The notes below the pieces were generated by a model that saw only the letters and a list, made by a program, of their open reading frames with translations, made no database searches and was not told the origin of the DNA. A DNA stretch of 64,000 nt from Carposina sasakii (lineage: Eukaryota > Arthropoda > Insecta > Lepidoptera > Carposinidae), in the NCBI GenBank assembly GCA_014607495.2, contig CP053170.1:1550001-1614000 (forward strand), given 5' to 3'. This document shows, piece after piece, positions 1-11,239 of this stretch; the first letter of the stretch is position 1, and every line of letters begins with the position of its first letter. The position numbers were made by a program, and so were the translations under genes.

Positions 1-125
1 CTTAGGAGCCAGGCCGAGTTGAGCGCACGGCGCTGACGGCTGCCCGGCTGCATAGTCTCCTAGCTCGGACTGGAGTAGGTAGCTAGCTAGTAGCGCGTGC
101 GTTACTGATGAGCAGGGGAGACGAC
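1..125 (-). CDS. Coracle-like coding exon 4 (FERM F2 lobe, runs off the window)
   Basis: The acceptor tactcgcag precedes codons that complete the split Gly of exon 3 and continue [18 protein letters not shown] and SELGDY, the start of the F2 (acyl-CoA-binding-like) lobe. The frame is open to the first base of the window. Confidence 0.88.
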
Positions 126-3100
126 CTGCGAGTACATACGGTTGGAGATGGTTTATCACTTGTCAAATTAGATACTACATCACTTAAGTCGAACTTCCAG
201 TGGTCAGATATCTTGTCTCAAGGATAGTATCAAACTAATTTTTCAGATAGCCTAATGGCCCTAAATGATTTATGTGTAGAGTTTTTTTTTACAATTAGCT
301 AGGCAAACATTTGACCGCCATCGTGCCTGATGTTAAGCAAGATGCGGCCTAGGGTGGTACATGTTTGCCTAGAAAGTGCCTATTCACTCTAGCTTTGAAG
401 AGACCAATGTTGTAGTGCTCGGGAAATACATCGGCAGGAAGTGCATTCCACTCCTTAGACGTTCGCATTACAAACGAGTTAGCATAACGTTTGGTGCGGA
501 TGGGTGGGATATCAACAACATAAGGGTGATACGCTAGTCTGCGTCTAGTATCCCGATGGTGAAAAGGGGCTGGTGGAACTGTATTGTGAAGTTCCCACGC
601 ACACTCTCCAAAGTGTATCCTGTAAAACACTGACAAGGCAGCAATTTTAGGGCGGTGGGTCAGGTCCTGGAGTTTCGAATTTGCTACGGTTTCATCTCCA
701 ATAAGTTTTATTGCCCGTTTTTCCACCGAGTCCAGTGCGGCTAGCTGATATTTAGCTGATTCATCCCAAAGGTGGCAGCAGTACTCCATACAAGAGCGAC
801 CTATATATATAAATAATAATGTATAATATATAAATGGTTTTATACATACATACATATAATCACGCTTTTATCCCTTATGAGGTAGGCAGAGCACCAATGG
901 CCGACAGAACCACATGGTGCCACTTCTGACCAATTTTGAGGGTATAGTTGAGATGTACAAATTCGGTTAGTAGTGACAGGTGGTCAGCCCATCGCCTACA
1001 AAACACCAAGACCCTCTTGTCCCTCTACTGACTTGTACAGAATGCCCGGGAAGAGAAGCAGCTGTAGTATTATACGTTTTTTTTTCACTCCCAGAGCAGC
1101 ATAGAAGAGGAAAGATAATAACTGTTTTGTGTATAAACAGTGATGTGAATGTCTTCTTACTCTTCTACCGTCTAATCTATAGGTTTAAAACATAAGTAAA
1201 GAAATAAAAATCAACTAGGTCCATTTGACAGACTTAAGTTGCTTCAAAAGTGTGCGCGGTCACGGGTTTTGGAGCTGACTTGTTATTCAATTTTGTATTC
1301 TTTGATCACATAAATTACTCCTTAATATGAAACGAATAATTTATTGAAATATTGGAATAATAGTATAAATGATTGGAGTACACAATGAAATGATTCCTTA
1401 GTCTACGGGTGTAGTGGCACTCACCATCGATGAGGTCCTTCCTGACGGCCAGCACCAGCTGGTACCGCGTCAGCTCCTCCTGCAGCTGCGCCGGCTCCGG
1501 CGGGTAGAACTTCACCGCGAACCTGATCTCCCACGGCTCGTCTGCCAGAAACATACACACATGTATACATCTTCTATAATATAAAAATGAATCGCTAATT
1601 TTTTTTATATTAAAAAGGCGTATGGTTGTCCACAACGCGCCTGATGGTAAGCACCAAGATGGAGCGCGCTTGCCTAAAAGAAACCGGTTCACTCTCGACT
1701 TGAAGACCGCAAGATTACAGTTCATGGGGAACAGGGATTCAGGCAGGGAGTTCCACAGCTTGGCCGTTCGCACTATGAATGTAGAAGCAAAACGCTTAGT
1801 ACGAGTTTTCGGCACTTCAATTGTGAACCGGTGTGTAAATTATGTTGCTAAGCGCAAATCTCGAGAACAGCTGAACCGATTTCGCTAATTCTTTTTTAGA
1901 ATATCCTGAAGTAAGATGGTTCTTACGAAAAGAAAATTCCCCTTCCACACAATAAGCGATATCCACGTGAGCGGAGCCGCCGGCAACGGCTAGTACATAC
2001 ACAAAAATCACGCCTCTTTCCCGGAGGGGTAGGCAGAGATCACGGATCTCCATTTGCTACGGTCCTGACACACCTCTTTCGGTTCATCTACTTTCATGAT
2101 ATTCTTCATGCACACGACACTGCGAGACATAGATTATATTCAAATCGTTTATTTGACACAAAAGCATCATCATCAGAAGTCCACTGCACTGAACATAGGC
2201 CTCTCCCAACAACCTCCAGACTGACTCAAAGACATATTACATACGCATTACATTGTATCAGTCTACAGCAGTCTTCTGCTGGACGTAGGCCTCCCTCAGA
2301 GGACGCTACAAGGCTACTGCCATAGGGAGGTTTTTGCCCATAGTTATCACGTAATAATAATGTGATTTTCGGACTATATTGATAACACGGGAGTCGCAGC
2401 TGTCCACCTAATCCTAACCCTTAATCAACAATGTCATGTCAACTTCTAAATAAAAAGGCCGGACACTAATCAACATACTAACGCAAATTTATTTTCAGAT
2501 TCATGCTTACACTGCTTTCTATCTCTGTTTATAATGAATCCGATTAATTAAACGTTTACAAATCTCTACTGACACACTTGTCCTCAGCAATCTCCGATTG
2601 GCACGTCGCCATTGCACAGAGTCTGACAAGTATATCTGTTCAGAATACATGTATACTACCTTAGAGATGAAATCACTGAAAATTGAATGATTTATTAATA
2701 TAATATCTGTACTACATCTGTCCCTACTTACCTACAGAAAAATGAAATTGCTGAATATAGATTTAATTTTAATGACACCTATCTCATCACATACCACGTC
2801 ATTTTCTATTTTAATGAGAAGAATCAAGACAACATGCGTGCTAAATCGCGATATAAATTACTAATTTAGTTTAGGCATTAGCTGCAAGTATACCTTGGCA
2901 GAAACGGACGTCGTGCGTGTTCATTTGTGATTGAATGATTTCTACATTAATGCATTTTACGCAAAATTAAGAAGAATAACTGCCCAATATTTGGCAGTGA
3001 CGAGTAGAATAAATCCATAAAAACAAACATACACACATAACCCTACGTAAATATACGTAATTTAACCATTTTCAAACACGTATCTTCGCCTTGGCCTAGC

Positions 3101-5532
3101 GCGCCGCAAAACTCGGCGAGTCATCGACCGACGTGATGCCACAACGGACGCCGGCGCGTGTTGTGTTACGCGATACGTGTCAACAAATGTGCTCCACATT
3201 CGCCCTTTACTTGGTCTCCTTAGTATACCCATAATATGGTTCCGTGCTGGACTTTTTATGTTAGCCCCTGTATTACGTAGGTACTCGTATCTCGCAAAAG
3301 AAAGATCGTACAATTTCCGCTGATCGGTCGTAATAGCAATCGCAAAAGTATTTGTCATTGCAACACGATCATTGCTCAATTTCTGCTATCACTTTGCTAT
3401 TGCAAGGTTACAAATAAGCTTAGCGGTGGTATGATTCTCTGCGTTTTTCAACGGACACGTGAACAAGTTAAGAGCGATTGATATGCCAACTAATACTCAT
3501 GGAGTAGAAATAAAAAAGGAGTAACGGCTAAGTATATTTTCATACAAAAATAGGGAGCGGGAGTGAAGTATGGGACGAGGGGAGCATTGAACATTGTAGC
3601 CCTGTCCATTTACATAGAAACCACCTTGTAGTGACTAGACAAACTACTTGCTCATTACCAATATGGTTCAAGATTGTTTTACTAGTGCAATTACTCATCA
3701 CTAGTGCAATAATATACTACGTTTAGTTTAAAAAAAGACTAAAAGCGCTAGTATCTTTGTAATTTTAATACGGTTACATTTCGGTAGCACAAGCGTGTGG
3801 TAACAGCTACTGCGTTACACTGGCGCTGAAGCTCCGCCCCTATCATGACGTCATGCCCTCACGATTGCCACGCGACTCAGTTCATAGTCTCACCTCCTCT
3901 TTTATACCTTCTTCATGAGTAGGTATACTACATATTTCCCAATCTAATACACTTACGAAATTAAGCATAGATGTGCAGTGTTCTCTTATTACTCCTGTAC
4001 CTACCCCAAAAAAAGACGAAACAATGCTTAGGTTTAATTCTTGATTAACTTTCAGGGAATCTTATCATGATTTATTTTCTATATCCCAATTACTTTTCGT
4101 TTCGTTGCGTTTTATAAAAAAATCATACCTATAATTACTGTTTTTAGTCTACCTCTTAAGGTGGGTGATATTACGGACGGACGCGCACCAGCCCGCACCA
4201 CGGATCGTGGGAAACAGAGCGTCCGTGGTAATACAGACGCGTCCGTGGTGCGCGTCCGTCCGTAGCCGTCGGCACGTCCGCGTCCGTCCGCGAAATCACG
4301 CACCGTGGGAACCCACCTTTACTCGTACTTATCGATATCTAACCTAATCAATCACGCTACAAGTACTCACGTTTCAGCAGCTTGGAGACGCGCTTCTCCA
4401 GGTCGATCCAGACCCTGGGGTCCCCCCGGTCGGTGTACAGCAGCCCGAAGTAGTCCTTTTCCACCAGGTTGAGGCTGTCGCACACTTTGTTCAGCAGCTC
4501 GTGGCCGCGGATTTTTCTCTGGAATATTATGTAGGTGCTTTTGAGGGAGGTATGAGCGGAAGAATAAATTTCGCTGATCTCGTGTATGGAACAAGGGAGA
4601 AGGATGATGATGATTGAGGTACCACATAGGTTACCACACTACATATTACCTTATGTAGTCTTATGTATCTAGTGAAGCCCCGCAACATCAGGGGAAACGC
4701 CTTTATACCCCCCAAAACCTTTATCAGTATCTCCAGAAGAATATCTGTGTACAATCTTCTTCTTCTATGTATATCTACTTATGTATAGGTACATACAATA
4801 AAACTGTAACGGATTGCTGTGTGCACGCTAATCTCGGAAACGGCTTAACCGATTTGGATGCAGTTTTCGGGAATACGTTGTGAGGGGCATCACTTAACAT
4901 TTAGTGTTTTTTTTGTTTGTTTATTTGCTGCATATAGGCTCCGAAATTACTGCAGTCTACGCGAATGGTGTTGCCGGCGTCCACTATAAAGATTTAAGAC
5001 AATACAGAGTGATTTTTGGTCGTCAACGTTCCCGAAAACTACGGAATCTCCTCATCATCACGATCATTTTTCTCCATGGAAGCATACCTGGGAAGTATCT
5101 GGTTCCCAAAATATGAGGGTCCAAAGTTGAGTAAATATAGTTTTTCTGCATAAATGCACATAGACGCGCGTAGCAGATTTTTTCACGAAAAATAATTAAT
5201 ATCTGTCTATAAAAAAACTAACATAAACACTAGACACTATAAATTTCGCACAATCAAGGAATAAAAAAAAATTTTAAAAAATCCGATTTTTTTTGCATAA
5301 ACTTACTTTATTTCATGTATAGTCACGTACGCTTCGTTAATGGTGGCCACAAAAAAACACCCTGTATACTTACATCAGCATCCAGCTCCATAACGGAGCC
5401 GTCCAGCAGTTCCACCCGGATCTTGGCCAGCTGGCCAGCCGGCCGGCGCCGTGGCGACGCCTCCTTGGCCTTGGCCTTGCCATCCTTGGCGGCGGTGGCT
5501 GCTGGGGCCTCTTTGGGCACGCCCTCCGGCAT
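1..5532 (-). CDS. Protein 4.1/coracle-like FERM protein, 5' part of the gene (4 exons, incomplete)
   Basis: Proteins of the 4.1 family link membrane proteins to the spectrin-actin cortex; in insects coracle is a septate-junction component. The exons at 5532-5374, 4518-4371, 1541-1425 and 125-1 join in phases 0, 1 and 1 with GT/AG borders and give 183 residues. In order these are an Ala/Lys-rich start, F1-lobe motifs ([40 protein letters not shown]), the F1/F2 junction ([20 protein letters not shown]) and the F2 start ([22 protein letters not shown]). The [10 protein letters not shown] stretch and the run through KFYPPEP...LTRY resemble coracle more than FARP, yurt or PTPN4-type FERM proteins. 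The rest of FERM and the C-terminus lie outside the window. Introns of 855, 2829 and 1299 bp hold transposon fragments. FERM identity is seen in the sequence; the coracle assignment is inferred from motif similarity. Confidence 0.88.
281..805 (-). pseudogene. LINE fragment: C-terminal end of a reverse-transcriptase ORF
   Basis: An intact stretch of about 150 codons ends a non-LTR ORF2. It shows [21 protein letters not shown] and, near the end, [20 protein letters not shown], the WNxLP block typical of CR1/jockey/R1-like LINEs. A T run at 281-290 is the poly(A) tail read from the other strand. The copy is 5'-truncated and sits in intron 3 of the coracle-like gene. The clade is uncertain. Confidence 0.75.
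841..1110 (-). repeat. Dispersed repeat A (SINE-like, TATG-tailed), copy 1
   Basis: It matches copies at 5856-6112, about 24469-24701, 36741-36970 and 60690-60945. Read on the minus strand it ends in a short TATG microsatellite. The nested copy at 5856 has a 12-bp target duplication, so I treat the family as a non-autonomous retroelement. There is no coding sequence. Confidence 0.7.
1425..1541 (-). CDS. Coracle-like coding exon 3 (F1/F2 junction)
   Basis: The exon is 117 nt with acceptor ctggcag and donor gtgagt, phase 1 on both sides. It encodes [18 protein letters not shown] and the following EELTRY helix, which are hallmark 4.1-family residues. An uninterrupted reading frame joins this exon to LINE sequence at about 1600-1815; that fusion is fortuitous because a splice acceptor separates them. 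Confidence 0.9.
1600..1880 (-). pseudogene. LINE fragment, second copy of a WNSLP-type 3' end
   Basis: The reverse strand encodes [20 protein letters not shown], then WNSLPESLF and [13 protein letters not shown], related to the end of the fragment at 281-805 but diverged. It is followed by an AT-rich tail and lies in coracle-like intron 2. Only about 90 codons remain. Confidence 0.65.
2165..2430 (+). repeat. SINE-like fragments (families F and E)
   Basis: The left part resembles the 'agaagtccact...cctccac' family seen at 10746 and 29308. The right part carries the 'ctgctggacgtaggcctcc' block shared with full family E copies such as 36998-37258. Both are degraded. Confidence 0.55.
2440..4150. 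other. Intron 2 interior without a recognised gene
   Basis: AT-rich sequence. A 105-codon open frame on the minus strand (3379-3062) is rich in Arg and matches nothing I recognise. It shows no splice context or codon pattern that would argue for a gene. A compact GC-richer patch near 3820-3900 is unexplained. Confidence 0.4.
4156..4320. mobile_element. Small GC-rich MITE with aaggtgggt termini
   Basis: About 160 bp bounded by inverted ends (aaggtgggt ... acccacctt). The interior is built of repeated cgtccgtccg and cacggac motifs that fold back on themselves. It stands out sharply from the AT-rich intron and ends about 50 bp from exon 2. Confidence 0.6.
4371..4518 (-). CDS. Coracle-like coding exon 2 (FERM F1 lobe)
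   Basis: The acceptor attccag and donor gtgagt flank a 148-nt GC-rich exon. It encodes the F1-lobe core with the family signature [10 protein letters not shown] followed by [14 protein letters not shown]. It leaves phase 1. Confidence 0.9.
4797..4986 (+). mobile_element. Helitron-like non-autonomous fragment
   Basis: It begins with the 'aactgtaacggattgctgt' head shared with 13644 and 21593, passes the 'cggcttaaccgatttgg' block and ends at 'ggcgtccacta', just short of the usual CTAG terminus. Confidence 0.6.
5013..5366 (+). mobile_element. MITE family I, copy 1, abutting the coracle-like splice donor
   Basis: A copy of the element also seen at 23453-23825 and 29862-30197, starting acagagtgatttttgg and ending caccctgt between TA dinucleotides, as for mariner/Tc1-type insertions. 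Its right edge lies 8-9 nt inside intron 1, next to the exon 1 donor. Confidence 0.7.
5374..5532 (-). CDS. Coracle-like coding exon 1 (start codon)
   Basis: The start codon at 5532 is preceded by a 19-nt leader running back to an acceptor (tgttttcag) whose intron begins at 5552, so at least one noncoding exon lies further right. The exon encodes 53 residues, the first about 33 rich in Ala, Lys and Pro, then the first strand of the FERM F1 lobe. The donor is gtaagt, directly after the codons for DAD, in phase 0. Confidence 0.85.
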
Positions 5533-5710
5533 TCTGCCGCTCTATCTACACCTGAAAACAGGAGAAGGGTAATGTTAGATTCGTTGAGGTAAAAGGTCAA
5601 TGTTTTTTACTTGAGTCCCTCTTCTTTTACTCGACTGTGCCAGAAGGAAGGTTATGTTTTTCAAGTGCATGTATTGTATATATCTTTAGCACGCTCTTAA
5701 GCCTAAAAAT

Positions 5711-6227
5711 TCATTTATTTACACACTTAACAACATATTATCCTAGTCCCACACTAAGATCCCTAAGGTCTTGTGTCATGGGTACTGAGCATCGGTATAT
5801 ACTCGTACCTATAGATAAATAGATAAGCATATAATCATCCATGAATCAGAAACAATCAGTCTTCTATGCTGCTCTGGGAGTGAAAAAATAACGTGTAATA
5901 CTACAGCTGCTTCTCTTCCCGGGCATACTGTACAAGCCAGTAGAGGGACAAGAGGGTCTTCGGTGTTTTGTAGGCGATGGGCTGACCACTAACCGAACTT
6001 GTACATCTCAACTATACCCTAAAAATTGATCAGAAGTGTCACCATGTGGATTCTATCGGCCCTTGGTGCTCTGCCTACCCCGTAAGGGATAAAGGCGTGA
6101 TTATATGTATGTAATCAGAAACAAACATCGATATTCATCATATCAATGTTTGCACCTACCGGCATTCGATCCCAGGACCTATAGCGACATAGGCAGGGTC
6201 ACTACCAACTACATAGATCGGCCGTCG
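5711..6227 (-). mobile_element. tRNA-derived SINE (family B), split by repeat A
   Basis: On the minus strand the head has a tRNA-type B box (here ggatcgaatgc-like, degenerate) and the body ends in 'gtgggactagg...tgtgtaaataaatga'. Related copies are at 12003, 18616, 20581, 35079 and 59871. It is interrupted by a nested element flanked by an exact 12-bp repeat. Confidence 0.75.
5856..6112 (+). mobile_element. Repeat A copy 2, nested in SINE B
   Basis: It lies between two copies of aatcagaaacaa (5844-5855 and 6113-6124), an apparent target duplication inside the SINE. That gives exact borders for family A: about 257 bp, ending in ttatatgtatgt. Confidence 0.8.
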
Positions 6228-6826
6228 AAGGCATTTGAGGAGGTTTAGTGCTGTGTACCCTGGCATAAGGTTATTTTTCAGTGGCTACATGCGTTTGAGT
6301 AGGTAACTTGAAATGGGGTTTACCTATCAGGTTTAGAAATACCCTAGCAGGGATTATCAACTGATTTTAAGTCCTATAAATAAACAAGAGTCAAAATCTA
6401 GGTTACAATGCAGGTCTAGCAATCAGGACATAGTTGCTAGTGGTTCAAAAATAGCGGTGACCATATCTGGAGCCGCGACAATTGAGCGAATTGGGGACAC
6501 CGCGAGGCCAAGAAAGATGTAAGGGACAATCGCTGCATCCGTGAGCGTACACCGGGCATACTATGTGATATTTAACCTATACCTAAATACATAGTAGAGA
6601 ACCCTATGAGTAGATACAAAAATATATACGGTCGAATTGAGAAACCTCCTTTTTTCAGTCGGTTAAAGAGAACCTAAATATATTCGAAGGAAGAATATAT
6701 TGGTAGTTAGGTCTTCTATTAAATTTTCTGCAATGTCAGTACCCGTTCGGTACAGTTGTTCAAGATTGATAATGGGCATCACAAAACATCGTCCTTTGAA
6801 CTTCACCACAAGCAAATAATAGCATC
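6228..6826. other. No recognised gene
   Basis: AT-rich unique-looking sequence. An open minus frame (6971-6663) is unrecognised and overlaps a MITE. A short block near 6755-6790 (ttgttcaagat...) resembles one near 63932 and may be a further old repeat. Confidence 0.35.
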
Positions 6827-7071
6827 CATGAACGTATAAAGAACAACGGACGTAATGCTGTCGCTGCACAGATTGAAGCGCCGAAATGGCGGCGCGTTGG
6901 GCATGTGTGCGTATTTTCCAGTAGGCGCCGAGCTTACTATGGTTTGTATGTGTGGGTGAAAAATGCGTCAATACACATCCCTACTGCATGGAATATCGTT
7001 GCCGAGCTTACTATGAATGCTTCACTCTGTGCAGTCATAACACTCTGTCCGTTATTCTTTATACGTTCATG
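6827..7071. mobile_element. MITE family Z, copy 1
   Basis: About 245 bp with inverted ends of roughly 25-30 bp (catgaacgtataaagaac ... gttctttatacgttcatg-type). It shares its whole length with 32371-32612, including the internal 'gagcttactatg' blocks. No coding capacity. Confidence 0.75.
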
Positions 7072-7439
7072 ATGGCATTATTGTCATTTAAGGAAAAGCA
7101 AATTAGCAACCAAATGTGCAGTAACTCTATGCCCATTATTCACCTTTCCCAACAATGGGATATAAACTTGATATAAACTAAACCTTCCCCAAAAAATTTG
7201 AAGGTAATTACTCTAAACACTCTAAAGTACACCAGACTAATTAAAAGTAACCTTGCTTACGCCGTAATCTTCAAATTCCCAGACAGCCAGATATCTCAAG
7301 TGAAACCCCATTCATTGTTTCAATGTCACCACTAACCCATATAGCGATGAAGTAATTTATTGTATGTAATTACGAGTAGCAATAATTACATAATGACTGC
7401 ATGTCCGTCTGCTCAGCACGCAATGTGAGATCAGACAGA

Positions 7440-7640
7440 CATCTTACGTAATAACATACTGTTTAATACAAAAGCCATCAGGGTTTTGTCCATAGCCAGC
7501 TATGAGGCAGGTTGGTGATCGCTGTGAGATTTTCAGACTATGTTGACAACACGGGAAGCGCTGCTTTACCCTGAATCGCCTCTTACGATACCCACGGACT
7601 GACACAGGGTGGTGCTATTTGATTCTGCCGACGCCACACA
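7440..7640 (+). repeat. Degraded SINE family E copy
   Basis: It follows the family E order (tttgtccatag, gcaggttggtgatcgc, gattttcagactatgttg, acgggaagcgctgct, cgcctcttacgatacccacg) with many substitutions. Confidence 0.6.
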
Positions 7641-7859
7641 ATATTTGGTCTCGAATATTCCTCGTAAAACCCCAACATATTATACAATTAGCCATCAAGC
7701 CGTCAGCCAAACAGTTTCCCATGTCATTGGAACACCTTGTTCGAATGATTTAATATCTATTGTGTTGTCTTTATCGGCTATTATGATTAACGTATGCTTA
7801 TGCAATATAATGTTTTGTTTACTTGAGAATTACGGATATAATATTTGTTCAAGGGGTTC

Positions 7860-7860
7860 C

Positions 7861-7892
<32 letters not shown>

Positions 7893-7893
7893 A
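7860..7893. repeat. (TA)n microsatellite
   Basis: Simple TA run, the left-hand partner of a longer TA run at about 11950-11999. Confidence 0.9.
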
Positions 7894-8959
7894 AGAACCA
7901 TTCTATGTAATTGTTGATCCAATTCGATTTTAGAATAAATGTTGATCTACCTTTTCGCCGTGTACAATTGGATTTTGACCAAGACAACCGATATACTTCA
8001 ATCCGGAGCCGATATATTCGGGTCGTCCGTGGACCTGCATCGGTCTCTTTCCAACATACTCGCCATCAAAATTTACATTACCAAAATGTTTTTCTTGATC
8101 TGTAACGGTCGCAAAAAATATACCTATCAGTCAAATGTGCATCCGATGTAAGTACATTGATGCGCGTGATACGCCTTCTTAACCAACGTTGATCTGGGGC
8201 ATGTGTTCGCTCCAGTAATGTTGAGTAGAGTTTCGGTTTCTCCGTTTAGTGTGTGAGATACCTACTTAACAGTATTCTGATAGTGATTTAACCTAAGATA
8301 GTGACTTTTAATCCAAGATAGTGACTTTTTTTCATAACATAGTTTTTGCAAGATACTTAGTGTTTTGTGTTTTTTTGTTATTTGTTTATCCTTTATTAAT
8401 GGTTTGGATGGATGGATCATGGATGGATTTTTGGAAGGATTGTATTTCTTTTTGTCTCATTTATTTAAATTAAAATGTATTATTCTTTATAACAATAATA
8501 TCCTTGTTTTATTTGATAAAATGACTATCGTTACGTGTGTACATATTTCGGATTGGGCATTTTCCTTTGTAGGAAACTCGAGCCAGAACTCTGGTTTGAG
8601 TTTTCTGCAAGTGAAAATGCCTAATTCTGTAATGTATCGTAAATTTCTAAGTACCTACCTATCTCTGCATTCCATATTTATCGTCAGTTTTGCGGAGTGA
8701 GGTAAGATGGCAACAGTGAGCTTGCCTTTGATCTTTTGATACTTTTTGTAAGCAGTTCGTTCAGTTCTTCTCCGCTAGGAGTAAATGTATAATGTAAGAT
8801 GTTCTGTGAGTGAGTGAGAGGTAGTGAGCTTACGTGTGTGTCCTTAACCTTTTTCATAAAGTTACGTACTATTGACAAGAAGTATATTACACGCCGATAT
8901 TTATGATGGTAAGTATTTAAAAACATGTTTTTATGTTACGTATCTTCTACTATTAGAAC

Positions 8960-9180
8960 CAAATTACTTTTTACATTTATTATAAAACTAACTTCTATTT
9001 GTATCCAAATCCGTCAAACCGTTTTTGCGTAAAAGAGTGACAAACATCTAATCCATAATTATTATATTATAATATACTTTCTTTCCGTCCGCGGTTTCAC
9101 CCGCTTGGTTCCCGTTTAAATATCGAAAAAAAAGTAGCCTATGTTCTACCCTTATCTATCTCTCTCTGTAAGTACCGATT
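8960..9180 (-). repeat. Old Helitron-like or LINE-tail repeat fragment
   Basis: It contains the 'ccgtttttgcgtaaaagagtga' and 'gtagcctatg' blocks that recur in the Helitron-like copies of this window, but no clean terminus. Confidence 0.4.
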
Positions 9181-9592
9181 TTGATGATTATTTTTTTGTT
9201 GGAAAGGAGATATCCCAAGGGTGGTACCATGATAAGGAAACCAGGATCTGATGATGGTATCCCAGAGAAATAGAGGGGAACCTTCGAAAATCGTAGTTGC
9301 AACTAGTGCGTTTGTTAATTTTCATTAAGTATTTTAAAGCACTACTATTTAATAAAGGTCTAGAGTCGAGCTGATGATTGAGTCGAAAGACAGTCGAGGA
9401 AACTCCTCAACGATTTACAGCAATTACCTGGTGTTTGGGCTTGATTAATTTATATTGATAAGAATTTACATCTAGATGGGTTGTGACTGTCATTAGGGGT
9501 CTGATGATGAAGACGAAGGACAGTCAAGGGAACTCCTCAACGCTTTATATACGAAATTTGGTCGCATTATACATTAAAGTTATTTATGTACA

Positions 9593-9740
9593 ACTAGCTG
9601 TTGCCCACGACTCCGTCCACGTGAACTGCAGAAAAAACAGCCTATGTGTTAATCCAGGGTGTCAGCTAACTCCATACAAAATTTTATTAAAATCGCTCCA
9701 TCCGTTTGTAGACATAAAAAGTAAGAAACATACACATGTA
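9593..9740 (-). mobile_element. Helitron-like fragment
   Basis: On the minus strand it runs through the 'cggatggagcgattttaata' and 'gtgtcagc...' blocks to ...cgtgggcaacagCTAG followed by T, the expected 3' terminus. Confidence 0.6.
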
Positions 9741-10116
9741 ATAAGTAGTCGCCGGCACTGAATGTGTTAAAAATATATAAAATTAAATTTAAAAATATAT
9801 AAAGTTAAAATATTATAGCGCGAGCGGAGCGAGCGCGATATTTTTAGGGGTTTTTTCGCACACTGTTGCCACTTATTTCTCGATAATGCATGCTCTATCG
9901 AGAATTTATGACGATCGCTAATGCATCATGGTAATGCTGATGCAGGTGAAGCAAACGATAATTATTAGCCTTTTTCTACTGTTGAAGCTTCGATTATTTC
10001 TTTGTAAAAAATAGCATTTTTACTATTATATTTTAAAGATGAAAACATTGTGCTGAGGGTTTCAGCTTTGTTTGCCGAGATTTGGCTAGTGTATAGCTAT
10101 CGGGATGAAAAATAAC

Positions 10117-10275
10117 GTTGCCAATATGTAATTTAGAAAAGAGATGGTAAAATTCGTCATCCGAGTAATTGACCCGGTGTCTTAGTGGTGAGAGCGCTGG
10201 CACGCGGAATGCAGAGGTCGTGGGTTTGATTCCCACCCGGGTGAGGAATTTTTTCCATTTTCTTTATTAATAATT
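10117..10275 (+). mobile_element. tRNA-derived SINE (family C), copy 1
   Basis: A 72-nt tRNA-like core (10168-10240) has an A-box-like tcttagtggtgag, a perfect T-arm hairpin gtgggtttgattcccac and pairing acceptor ends (acccgg/ccgggt). The same core with matching non-tRNA flanks recurs in reverse at 41127-41280 and partly at 63105-63155, so this is a SINE rather than a tRNA gene. Confidence 0.75.
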
Positions 10276-10745
10276 TTATATTATATTTTATTATTCTCAC
10301 ACATGAATTTTGTGTTAGGCCAGAAGCCCCGTATCATTGTTAGGTAGGTATGGCTGATGCGGCACAGCTACGTCCCTAATACATAGAGCAGGATGCACGG
10401 AGCAGGGCGGCTACATTTGGTCCACCAAATTTTTTGCCATTTTATAAATGGCGTAATTGCAAAACATATCATTATATCAAGTTAATCAGATTTCCCCTAA
10501 CATAAAAAGTGTCCGGGTTTTATAGATGGCAGCCTTCTGCGGGCGTCACATCTAAGTTTATCCTACTAGAAACAACTTCGAGAAAAGCAAGAGACTCACG
10601 TTCCATTTCATGGCGTATGCGTTTGTATCGTATTATACGAAATGATCAAGGATACAGTATACTGTCTGACTATACATATTTTGTATCCAATTTTACGATC
10701 TGGCAGCCCTGAACTAGACGTAAAATAAAAATGTTTTGTTTGCCA

Positions 10746-10880
10746 TCATACAAAGTTCATCATTTACAGCCCTGAGAAGTCCACTGTTGGACAAAGGCTT
10801 TCCCCAACAACCTCCACTCCGACCGGTCGGAAGCAGCCTGCATCCAACCGACGCCCGCGACCTTGGCCAGGTCGTCCGTC
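10746..10880 (+). repeat. SINE-like family F
   Basis: It starts catcatttacagccctgag, continues with 'aagtccactgttggac', 'aacctccactccgaccgg' and 'gcagcctgcatcc'. It is closely matched at 29308-29402. Confidence 0.6.
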
Positions 10881-11239
10881 CCCCCTGGATCCGCCGTTGC
10901 TTACAAACTAGACAAATAAAGATAAGGTAATTTTACCTAAATAATTATAAGAGATAAACTATGCACCATTTATATTTTAGCTGTTTTTACATTTTTTTCC
11001 TTATAACTTTAACTAATCTTACCAACTAAATAAATAAAGAAATATTACTCAGTACTATCAACAAAGTTAATATTTTTTTGTGCTAGGGTTCGCTATTTTG
11101 ATTAAAAATGCCGCCGACTACTGTTAAGGATTTATTCACTCGTAATTCAATCCAAACACACTGAACTGATTTTCCACACAACGTTTCCAATCGCACTCGA
11201 AATCCAAATGCCCATAATTACTGTCGTATTTAAGTCTTT

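Noticed and set aside
1315..1815. A single 166-residue protein on the minus strand
   Set aside because: It fuses a LINE 3' end to coracle-like exon 3 across a clear splice acceptor; the continuity is accidental.
3062..3379. A 105-residue Arg-rich gene on the minus strand in intron 2
   Set aside because: No recognisable domain and no splice, promoter or codon evidence; length is within chance for this composition.
8365..8700. A 111-residue hydrophobic protein
   Set aside because: AT-rich chance frame with no homologous feature.
10168..10240. Functional tRNA gene
   Set aside because: The T arm and acceptor pairing are good, but the anticodon arm is poor. The same tRNA-like core plus non-tRNA flanks recurs at 41127-41280 and 63105-63155, so it is a SINE head.
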